NCBI RefSeq assembly: GCF_044454545.1
Contig: NZ_JBITDV010000002.1
Location: forward strand, 620,001-684,000
From: Cryptosporangium sp044454545
GTDB lineage: Bacteria; Actinomycetota; Actinomycetes; Mycobacteriales; Cryptosporangiaceae
DNA length: 64,000 nt
Reading direction: 5' to 3'
Below, piece by piece: positions 51,177-58,501 of this stretch. A program made the position numbers and the translations under genes. The notes below the pieces were generated by a model that worked only from the letters and a program-made list of their open reading frames with translations, was not told the origin of the DNA and did no database searches. How positions within the stretch are numbered: position 1 is the stretch's first letter; each line of letters starts with the position of its first letter.

Positions 51177-51568
51177 GTACCGAACCGACGGTCGGCGCGC
51201 GGATCGGTCCTCTGACGCTGCCGCCGATCAGCCGGACGACGCTGGCGCTGTTCGCCGGTGCGTCGCACGACCACAACCCGATCCACATCGACGTCGACGC
51301 GGCCCGGCTCGCGGGCTTCGACGACGTGATCGCCCACGGCATGCTCTCGATGGCGTACCTGGGCCGGGTGCTCACCGGCTGGCGCTCGCAGGCGCAGTTG
51401 CTGAGCTGGCGCGTGCGCTTCACCGCGATGACCCCGGTGCTGTCCGTGCCGATCTGCCAGGGGGTGATGACCGCGGTGTCCGGCGGGGTCGCCGAGCTCG
51501 ACCTCGTCGTCCGGCTGGACGACGGAACCGTCACGCTGTCCGGCTCGGCGCGAGTGAGGGTCGAATGA
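51173..51568 (+). CDS. MaoC-like enoyl-CoA hydratase, catalytic subunit
   Basis: Hot-dog hydratase of 131 residues. The hydratase 2 motif is intact as ASHDHNPIHID...AGFDDVIAHGM, giving the catalytic Asp and His. ATGA overlap with the preceding subunit gene supports a 1:1 heterodimer. It should hydrate a 2-enoyl-CoA to the (R)-3-hydroxyacyl-CoA used by the SDR at 49798. Confidence 0.9.
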   Translation: MSTEPTVGARIGPLTLPPISRTTLALFAGASHDHNPIHIDVDAARLAGFDDVIAHGMLSMAYLGRVLTGWRSQAQLLSWRVRFTAMTPVLSVPICQGVMTAVSGGVAELDLVVRLDDGTVTLSGSARVRVE

Positions 51569-52581
51569 AGCTCGGTCTGGGATTGGGGTACTGGGGTGCC
51601 GCGCAACCGCCCGGTCAGGCCCACCTCGTCGAGCTCGCCGAGGACCGGGGATACGACTCCCTGTGGACGGGGGAGGCCTGGGGCTCGGACGCGCTGACCC
51701 CGCTGGCGTGGCTCGGCAGCCGGACGCGACGACTGCGGCTGGGTACGGCGATCCTGCAGATGGCAGCGCGGACGCCGACGGCGACCGCGATGGCGGCGAT
51801 GACACTCGACCATCTGAGTGACGGCCGATTCGTCCTCGGCCTGGGCGCCTCCGGCCCGGCGGTCGTGGAGGGCTGGTACGGCCGGCCCTACCAGCGCCCG
51901 CTCGAACGCACCCGGGAGTACGTCGCGATCGTCCGGCAGGCGCTGCGCCGCGAGGTCGTCCGGTTCACCGGACGGCATTACGAGCTGCCGACGGGGGCGG
52001 GGAAGTCGCTGCGGTCCACGATCCATCCCCGCCGGCCCGAGCTGCCGATCCTGCTGGCCGCGGAGGGGCCGAAGAACGTCGCGCTCGCCGCCGAGATCGC
52101 CGACGGCTGGCTCCCGCTGTTCTACTCGCCGTACGACGACGCCCAGCACCGGGCGAGCCTGGCCGCCGGGTTCGCCCGCCCGGACGCTCGGGCCACCGCC
52201 GAGACGTTCGAGGTCGTCTGCCCGGTCGACGTCGTCGTCGACGAGGACGTCGGCCGCGCGGCCGACGCCGTCCGGCCCCGGCTCGCGCTCTACATCGGTG
52301 GCATGGGCCCGAAGGAGCAGAACTTCCACTACGACGTCTTCGTGCGGCTCGGCTTCGAGGCCGACTGCGAGCGCATCCAAAATCTGTATCTGGACGGCCG
52401 GAAAGCCGAGGCCACGGCCGCCGTGCCCCTCGCGCTGGTCGAACGGGTCGCGCTGGTGGGCCCACCGGCGAAGATCCGCGAAGAGTCCGAGGCGTGGCGC
52501 GAGTCCCTCGTCACGACCCTGGTGGTGCGGGGCGACGAGACGGCTGTCACAGTCGCCGCCGATGTCTTCAACGAGCGTTAA
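51565..52581 (+). CDS. LLM-class F420-dependent oxidoreductase
   Basis: Luciferase-like fold protein of 338 residues. It begins MKLGLGLGYWG, and LDHLSDGRFVLGLGASGP and LLAAEGPKNVALAAEIADGW are the conserved F420-binding blocks of the MSMEG/Rv3520c-like subgroup. ATGA overlap with the MaoC stop places it in the same transcript. It may carry out a hydride-transfer step on a CoA ester; the direction is unknown. Confidence 0.9.
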   Translation: MKLGLGLGYWGAAQPPGQAHLVELAEDRGYDSLWTGEAWGSDALTPLAWLGSRTRRLRLGTAILQMAARTPTATAMAAMTLDHLSDGRFVLGLGASGPAVVEGWYGRPYQRPLERTREYVAIVRQALRREVVRFTGRHYELPTGAGKSLRSTIHPRRPELPILLAAEGPKNVALAAEIADGWLPLFYSPYDDAQHRASLAAGFARPDARATAETFEVVCPVDVVVDEDVGRAADAVRPRLALYIGGMGPKEQNFHYDVFVRLGFEADCERIQNLYLDGRKAEATAAVPLALVERVALVGPPAKIREESEAWRESLVTTLVVRGDETAVTVAADVFNER

Positions 52582-52639
52582 CAGAATGCCGTCCTTCTAG
52601 GCGGAACACGGCCGTTGGTGTCGGAATTCAGTTGACCTA

Positions 52640-52660
52640 CGTTAACGAAAAGACGTTACC
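52640..52660. promoter_or_regulatory. CGTTAACG / ACGTTACC pair, candidate TetR site
   Basis: A perfect 8-base palindrome CGTTAACG (52640-52647) and an ACGTTACC repeat (52653-52660) lie just before the ribosome-binding site AGGAGG of the HMG-CoA synthase-like gene. They may form an internal, TetR-controlled promoter in the operon. Confidence 0.35.
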
Positions 52661-52671
52661 CAGGAGGTTCC

Positions 52672-54084
52672 ATGGCCGACTCGATCGGCGTATCCGACTA
52701 CGGCGTCTACATCCCGTACTGGCGGCTCGAGCACGCCGCCATCGGCGCCGCTACCGGCACCCGCGCGGGGAAGGGGACGCGTGCCGTGGCCGGCTACGAC
52801 GAGGACACCACCACGCTCGCGGTCGAGGCGAGCCGGCGGGCGCTGCCGGGCACGACCCCGCTGACCGGCGTCGTGCTCGCGACGTCCACGCCGGTCTACG
52901 CCGACAAGACCAACGCAAGCGCGGTGCACGCGGCGCTCGGGCTCGATCAGGCCGTGCGCGTCGCCGACTCCTGCGGCGGCGTCCGGTCCGGAGTCGCCGC
53001 CCTGCTGGCGGCGATGTACCAGCCGGGCGCGACGCTCGTCGCGCTGTCCGATCTCCGCACCGGGCCGTCCGGAAGCGTCGACGAGGCCACCGGCGGCGAC
53101 GCCGCGGCGGCCTTCGTTCTCGGTGGCCCGGACGTGCCGCTGGTGGCCGAACTGCTCGGAGCCGGATCCGCGAGCCGCGAGTTCCTCGATCGGTGGCGGG
53201 AGCCCGGCGCACCCTGGAGCTCGACCTGGGAAGAGCGTTTCGGTGAGGAGATCTATCTGGAGCTCGGGGCCGCGGCGTTCGGCGACGCGCTGAAGCAGGC
53301 CGGTGTCGCCGTCGGCGAGATCGCCCACAGCGCCGTCACCGGGCTGTCCGCGCGCGCCGCGAGCAAGCTGCCCGCCCGGCTCGGGATACCCGCCGACCGC
53401 CGGCACGACGACCTGGTGTCCACGATCGGCAACGCGGGTACCGCGCACTGCGGCGTCCTGCTCGCCGCGCTCTTCGACGACGCGAAGCCCGGTGACGTCG
53501 TCGTGCTCACCGTGCTGGCCGACGGAGCCGACACCCTGGTCTTCCGGATGACCGAGGCGCACCGTCCGTCCGTCGCGGTGGCCACCGAGATCGCCCGCGG
53601 CACCGGGCGGGTGGGCTACGTCGACTTCCTCAGCCGGCGCGGGCTGATCGAACGTCAGCAGCCACGCCGCCCCGACCCCGACCGCGCTGTGCCACCGGCG
53701 ACGAACCGTCAGCTCGAATGGAAGTTCTCGTTCAGCGGCAGCGAGTGCGACGCCTGCTGCACCCGGCACCTGCCACCACAGCGGGTCTGCCTGCGATGCG
53801 CGACGCAGGACCGCATGACCCGGCGATCGCTGGCCGGCACGCGGGCCACGATCGCGACCTTCACCGTCGACCATCTCGCGTTCTCGCCCGCGCCGCCGCT
53901 CATCGCCGCCGCACTCGACTTCGACGGTGGAGGCCGGTACCTCTGCGAGCTCACCGACATCGAGGCGTCGACCGTCGCGGTCGGACGGCGGGTCGAGATG
54001 ACGTTCCGCCGGATGTCGACCACCGCGGGGATCCACAACTACTTCTGGAAAGCCCGCCCCAGCTCGGAAGGAGCCGCCTCATGA
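52672..54084 (+). CDS. HMG-CoA synthase-like enzyme fused to DUF35 domain
   Basis: Protein of 470 residues joining a thiolase-fold ketoacyl/HMG-CoA synthase-like domain (about 1-330) to a DUF35 zinc-ribbon/OB-fold domain (about 350-460). The nucleophile is C101 in VADSCGGVRSG, and zinc ligands are near C359, C362, C373 and C376. In archaea HMG-CoA synthase, thiolase and a DUF35 protein form one complex that channels the condensation (family knowledge); here two of the three are fused and the thiolase gene follows with an ATGA overlap. Confidence 0.88.
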   Translation: MADSIGVSDYGVYIPYWRLEHAAIGAATGTRAGKGTRAVAGYDEDTTTLAVEASRRALPGTTPLTGVVLATSTPVYADKTNASAVHAALGLDQAVRVADSCGGVRSGVAALLAAMYQPGATLVALSDLRTGPSGSVDEATGGDAAAAFVLGGPDVPLVAELLGAGSASREFLDRWREPGAPWSSTWEERFGEEIYLELGAAAFGDALKQAGVAVGEIAHSAVTGLSARAASKLPARLGIPADRRHDDLVSTIGNAGTAHCGVLLAALFDDAKPGDVVVLTVLADGADTLVFRMTEAHRPSVAVATEIARGTGRVGYVDFLSRRGLIERQQPRRPDPDRAVPPATNRQLEWKFSFSGSECDACCTRHLPPQRVCLRCATQDRMTRRSLAGTRATIATFTVDHLAFSPAPPLIAAALDFDGGGRYLCELTDIEASTVAVGRRVEMTFRRMSTTAGIHNYFWKARPSSEGAAS

Positions 54085-55274
54085 CCTCACACGGCATCAA
54101 GGATCGGGTCGCGATCGTCGGAATGGGCTGCACACGATTCGGCGAGCGGTGGGAATCGTCGACGGCCGACCTCGTGGTCGACGCGGCCACGGAGGCGTTC
54201 GAGACGTCCGGCGTGCACAAGGACGCCGTCGACGCGTACTGGCTCGGCACCATGAACGGCGGCTTCTCCGGCATGGTCCTGTCGAGCGCGTTGAAGACCG
54301 ACTACAAGCCGGTCACCCGGGTCGAGAACTTCTGCGCGACCGGATCGGAGGCGTTCCGCAACGCGTGTTACGCGGTGGCGTCCGGTGCCTACGACGTCGT
54401 GATGGCGCTCGGCGTGGAGAAGCTGAAGGACTCGGGCTACTCCGGCCTCACCCGCGCGAACCCGCCGTCGGACGGCACGAGTACGACGGTGACCGCGCCG
54501 GCCCGCTTCTCGCTCCTGGCGCCCGCGTACTCGGCGAAGTACGGGGTCAGCCGCGACGACTTCAAGGCCGCGATGACGCACGTCGCGTGGAAGAACCACC
54601 GGAACGGCGCCCGGAACCCGCGGGCGCAGTTCCGGTCCGAGGTGCCGGAGTCGAAGATCGCGTCGGCTCCGCCGGTGGCCGGGGACCTCGGTGTCTTCGA
54701 CTGTTCCGGCGTCAGCGACGGCGCTGCCGCCGCGCTGATCGTGCGGGCCGAGGACGCGCTGAACTACACCGACCAGCCCCTCTACGTGAAGGCGTTGTCG
54801 TTCGTCGCCGGTCCGGGGACCGGGCCGATCGACCCCGGCTACGACTACACGAGCTTCGAGGAGGTCGTGCGCTCGGCGGCCGAGGCGTATTCGCAAGCCG
54901 GCGTGACCGACCCGGCGGCCGAGCTGATGATGGCGGAGGTGCACGACTGTTTCACCCCCACGGAACTGGTTCTCATGGAGGATCTCGGGTTCTCGGGGCG
55001 GGGCGAGTCGTGGAAGGACGCGATGGCCGACCGGTTCGCGCTGGAGGGCGAGCTCCCCGTCAACCCGGACGGCGGCTTGAAGAGTTTCGGCCACCCGATC
55101 GGCGCCTCCGGGCTGCGCATGCTCTTCGAGTGCTGGCTCCAGCTGCGCGGGCAGGCTCCGTCCGACCGGCAGATCAAGCCCAAGGGCCGCCGCTACGGCC
55201 TCACCCACAACCTCGGCGGCGCGCCCGGTGACTGCGTGTCGTTCGTGGCGATCGTCGGAAGCGAGCTGGGCTGA
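54081..55274 (+). CDS. Acetyl-CoA acetyltransferase / thiolase
   Basis: Thiolase of 397 residues with the catalytic set intact: Cys in ENFCATGSEAF, HDCFTPTEL, and HPIGASG near the C-terminus. It belongs to the SCP-x/acetyl-CoA acetyltransferase group rather than the Cys-less Ltp group at 28497. ATG at 54081 overlaps the synthase-DUF35 stop. It probably works in complex with the preceding fused protein. Confidence 0.9.
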   Translation: MTSHGIKDRVAIVGMGCTRFGERWESSTADLVVDAATEAFETSGVHKDAVDAYWLGTMNGGFSGMVLSSALKTDYKPVTRVENFCATGSEAFRNACYAVASGAYDVVMALGVEKLKDSGYSGLTRANPPSDGTSTTVTAPARFSLLAPAYSAKYGVSRDDFKAAMTHVAWKNHRNGARNPRAQFRSEVPESKIASAPPVAGDLGVFDCSGVSDGAAAALIVRAEDALNYTDQPLYVKALSFVAGPGTGPIDPGYDYTSFEEVVRSAAEAYSQAGVTDPAAELMMAEVHDCFTPTELVLMEDLGFSGRGESWKDAMADRFALEGELPVNPDGGLKSFGHPIGASGLRMLFECWLQLRGQAPSDRQIKPKGRRYGLTHNLGGAPGDCVSFVAIVGSELG

Positions 55275-55275
55275 C

Positions 55276-56421
55276 GTGCGCCGGTTGATCTACGACGACG
55301 ACCACGAGCAGTTCCGGCTGGTCGTCCGCCGCTTCATCGAGAACGAGGTCGTCCCTCAGTACGCCGACTGGGAGGCTGCCGGCGCACCACCACGATCGTT
55401 CTATCGGCGCCTGGGCGAGCTGGGCATCCTCGGTATGCGGGTTCCGGAGGCCTACGGCGGCGCGGGCGTGGAGGACCTCCGGTACAGCGCGGTCATCTCC
55501 GAGGAAGCCGGCCGGTTCGGCGTCACGCTGGGGGCGCTGCGCATCCACACCGATCTGGTGCTGCCGTACCTGCTGCAACTGGCGACCGACGAGCAGAAGG
55601 AGCGCTGGCTCCCGCGCTACACGACCGGCGAATGCATGGCCGCGATCGCCATCACCGAGCCCGGCGCCGGCTCGGACGTCGCTGCTCTCCGCACCACCGC
55701 ACGGCTCGAGGGCGACCACTACGTCCTGAACGGCGCGAAGACCTTCATCACCGGCGGCTTCAACGCGGGCCTCGTGCTCGTCGTCTGCCGCACGTCCCCG
55801 GCGACCGGAGGTGACCGGCGCCGAGGCCTCTCGATCCTGCTCGTCGACGCTTCGTCGCCGGGGTTCGGCGTCGGACGCAGGATCGAGAAGATCGGTCTGC
55901 ACGCGCAGGACACCGTCGAACTGAGTTTCACCGACGTCCGGGTGCCCCGCGCGGAGCTCCTCGGCGAGGAGGGCCTGGCGTGGGAGTATCTGACCCGCAA
56001 CCTGGCCAAAGAGCGACTCTCGATCGCGCTGGGGAGTTATGCGGCCGCGGCGGGCGCGGTCGAGATGACCAAGGCGTACGTCGGCGAACGGGAGGTGTTC
56101 GGCCGGCAGTTGAGCAGCTTCCAGAACACGAAGTTCGTCCTGGCCGAGTGCTGGACGCAGGTGCTCGCCGCGCAAGCGCTGATCGACGCGTGTCTCGCCC
56201 TCGACGAGACGGACGAGCTGACGCCCGCGGACGCCGCGGCGGCCAAGCTGTTCTGCTCGGAGGTCCAGGGAACGGTCATCGACAAGTGCCTGCAACTGCA
56301 CGGGGGATACGGGTACACGAGGGAGTACCCGATCTCCCGGCTGTACGCCGACGCTCGTGTCACCCGGATCTACGGCGGCACCAGCGAGGTCATGAAGTCG
56401 GTGATCAGCAAGGCGATGTGA
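55276..56421 (+). CDS. Acyl-CoA dehydrogenase
   Basis: FAD-dependent acyl-CoA dehydrogenase of 381 residues. Seen: AIAITEPGAGSDVAAL, LNGAKTFITGG, QLHGGYGYTREYP and RIYGGTSEVMKSV; the Glu in GTSE is at the usual catalytic-neighbour position. GTG at 55276 is two bases after the thiolase stop. It completes the set of beta-oxidation enzymes of this operon (dehydrogenase, hydratase pair, SDR, thiolase). Its last 17 bases overlap the convergent cupin gene. Confidence 0.93.
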   Translation: MRRLIYDDDHEQFRLVVRRFIENEVVPQYADWEAAGAPPRSFYRRLGELGILGMRVPEAYGGAGVEDLRYSAVISEEAGRFGVTLGALRIHTDLVLPYLLQLATDEQKERWLPRYTTGECMAAIAITEPGAGSDVAALRTTARLEGDHYVLNGAKTFITGGFNAGLVLVVCRTSPATGGDRRRGLSILLVDASSPGFGVGRRIEKIGLHAQDTVELSFTDVRVPRAELLGEEGLAWEYLTRNLAKERLSIALGSYAAAAGAVEMTKAYVGEREVFGRQLSSFQNTKFVLAECWTQVLAAQALIDACLALDETDELTPADAAAAKLFCSEVQGTVIDKCLQLHGGYGYTREYPISRLYADARVTRIYGGTSEVMKSVISKAM

Positions 56422-57172
56422 CCCACCCGTGGTCTCGTGGGAGGGACAGGACAGCGAACCGCGTCTCGCCGTCCGACGAGCTCTTGTGGCCCTGGCCCTC
56501 GTAGTCCTCGACCAGGCACAGGTCGCCCGCCCGCAGGGTCCGGCGCCCGCCCCTCCCGCCGACCTCCACCTCGAACCCGCCGGCCAGGACAACGAGCAGG
56601 CTCGTGCTGGCCTCGGTGTGCCAGTCGGAGGTCATCGACGGTGACAGGCAGACGAAACTCAGCGCGGTGACGTCCTGCGCCGGTGCGGGCGCGAACAGCT
56701 CGTCGAACGTCGCCAGATGGGCGACCTCGCCGTCGGAGAACATCCGGAGTAGTTGGGGCGCGGCCGCCGCCGACCGTCGGCCTTCCTCGAGCGCGGGAGG
56801 CACCGTGCCGACTGGTAGCCAGCCCGGATCGACCTCGACCTCGAGGTAGGAGCACGGCGTGGCCGCGCGGATCTCCGCCGGTGCGTCGAGGAACAGCACG
56901 TCTCCCGGGCCCAGCCGGGCATGCATGTGCGGGACGGTCACGTCCAGGACGCCCGCGATCACGAGAAACAGCCGGCGTTCACCGGCCGGTTCGGTCCGGC
57001 CCGCCGGGAGCGTCACCGCGCGCGCCTGGCGCACCGCGGTCGCCGTGCCCGGGTCGGGGGAGGCCTCGCGGTCCGCGGTGGTGGCGGTGGGCCCCGCCGA
57101 GGCGAACGGCAGGGACAGCGACTCGAGCCGGGGGTTTCCCGCCCCATCGGGCGCGACCCGGAGTGTCTTCAT
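56405..57172 (-). CDS. Double-cupin domain protein
   Basis: Protein of 255 residues with two cupin barrels, one around 70-130 (MHARLGPGDVLFLDAP) and one at the C-terminus (DWHTEASTSLLVVLAGG...LRAGDLCLVEDYEGQGHKS). The second holds His residues that could bind a metal; the first has only one. GTGGAGGAC is a good ribosome-binding site. It is divergent from the ABC importer across site 7. It may be a dioxygenase, isomerase or ligand sensor; the sequence does not decide. Confidence 0.8.
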   Translation of the reverse strand: MKTLRVAPDGAGNPRLESLSLPFASAGPTATTADREASPDPGTATAVRQARAVTLPAGRTEPAGERRLFLVIAGVLDVTVPHMHARLGPGDVLFLDAPAEIRAATPCSYLEVEVDPGWLPVGTVPPALEEGRRSAAAAPQLLRMFSDGEVAHLATFDELFAPAPAQDVTALSFVCLSPSMTSDWHTEASTSLLVVLAGGFEVEVGGRGGRRTLRAGDLCLVEDYEGQGHKSSSDGETRFAVLSLPRDHGWVTSPC

Positions 57173-57199
57173 GGGTCCTCCACTCAGATCTAGTGCGGC

Positions 57200-57232
57200 G
57201 TACGATATCTCATGTACCGTACGGTGCCCAGT
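57200..57232. promoter_or_regulatory. Shared regulon element, site 7
   Basis: Identical to site 5 over 23 bases (57200-57222) and 31/33 including flanks. It lies between the divergent cupin and importer operons. Leftward TATCGT and rightward TACCGT could be -10 boxes for both directions. Confidence 0.75.
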
Positions 57233-57256
57233 GCTGGTGAATCGAAAGGTGACACC

Positions 57257-58501
57257 GTGAGAACAAAGAGGTTCGCGGCGGGGATCGCCCTCGCGGGTCT
57301 GCTCGCTGTCAGCGCCGCGTGCGGAGGCGACTCCGCCGGCACGCCGACCGCGAGCACGGATCTGCCGTCCGGTACCGCCGCGGACAGCTCGAAGACCCCC
57401 GTCACGGTCGGGTTCCACAATCTCGAAGGCGGCTCGATCTCGCTCGCCGACGTCCGGCTCGGCTTCGAGGCGGGCGTGAAGTACGTCAACGAACGGCTGG
57501 GTGGCATCGACGGTCACCTGCTCAAGGCGATCTCCTGCAAGACCGACGGCACCCCCGAGGCGTCCGTGAACTGCGCCAACCAGTTCGTCGAGCAGAAGGC
57601 CGTGCTGGCCGTCCAGGGCGCCGATTTCGGCGCCGACGCCATGCTCCCGGTGCTCAAGTCGGCCGGCCTCGCCGAGTTCGGCAGCTTCCCGCTGACCCCG
57701 GGCGTGGACGCCGCCGTGGGCGACGCGTTCTTCATGCAGGGATCGGCGGAAGAGGGGTACGCCGCCAACCTCGTCCAGCTGAAGAACCTCAAGGCCTCGA
57801 AGGTCGCCGTCGTGATGGTGGACGCACCGGCGAGCCACGAGACCTACGACAAGCTCATCCAGCCGGCCGGGGTCAAGCTGGGGCTGCAGACCAAGGTGTT
57901 CTACGTGCCGGCGCAGGCCGACTGGACGGTCCAGTCCGCGACGATTCTCGCCTGGAAGCCGGACGCGATCAGCACGTTCGTCGCCGCCGACGCCCTGGCC
58001 GCGGTGCCGGCGTTCCGGTCGGCGGGATTCACCGGCTACGTGACCGCGGGGTCCAACACGGAGATCATTCCGCAGCTCGACCCGAGCGTGCTCGACAAGG
58101 TGCTGTTCATCTCGCCGTACTACCTGTCGGAGTTCTCCGACATTCCGGCCGCCGTCCGGCCGGACATCGATGCGTTCACCGCCTACACGGCCGACCTGCC
58201 GAAGGGCGGCAGCGTCAGCCAGCGCCAGACCGGCTTCTACACCGCCGTGATCGCCGCCGAGGTACTCCGCGACATCGGCGCCAAGACCGACCCGCTGACG
58301 GCCGCCGCCGTGCACACCGGCTTGGCCACGTCGAAGGGCGACCGGCAGCCGTTCCGGACCAACGGGTGGGACTGCACGAAGCCCTCCTGGCCCGGCACGA
58401 CCGCGTGCGGCACCGGGAACATCTACGCCACCCCTGGCGCCGACCGCAAGCTCGCGCCGCTGCCCGACCAGCCGGTCGACATCGCCGCGGTCCTGCCGTG
58501 A
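57257..58501 (+). CDS. ABC transporter substrate-binding lipoprotein
   Basis: Extracytoplasmic ligand-binding protein of the Liv/branched-chain amino acid type (414 residues). A signal peptide precedes the lipobox SAAC with lipidated C22. The mature part has the leucine-binding-protein pattern (VTVGFHNLEGGSISL; GADFGADAMLPVLKSAGL). The GTG at 57257 is chosen; an ATG at 57212 lies inside the operator. Homologues near aromatic catabolism genes import aromatic acids (family knowledge), which fits the context. Confidence 0.9.
   Translation: MRTKRFAAGIALAGLLAVSAACGGDSAGTPTASTDLPSGTAADSSKTPVTVGFHNLEGGSISLADVRLGFEAGVKYVNERLGGIDGHLLKAISCKTDGTPEASVNCANQFVEQKAVLAVQGADFGADAMLPVLKSAGLAEFGSFPLTPGVDAAVGDAFFMQGSAEEGYAANLVQLKNLKASKVAVVMVDAPASHETYDKLIQPAGVKLGLQTKVFYVPAQADWTVQSATILAWKPDAISTFVAADALAAVPAFRSAGFTGYVTAGSNTEIIPQLDPSVLDKVLFISPYYLSEFSDIPAAVRPDIDAFTAYTADLPKGGSVSQRQTGFYTAVIAAEVLRDIGAKTDPLTAAAVHTGLATSKGDRQPFRTNGWDCTKPSWPGTTACGTGNIYATPGADRKLAPLPDQPVDIAAVLP

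Noticed and set aside
57212..57256. Earlier ATG for the substrate-binding lipoprotein
   Set aside because: The ATG is part of operator site 7; starting at GTG 57257 gives a proper signal peptide.
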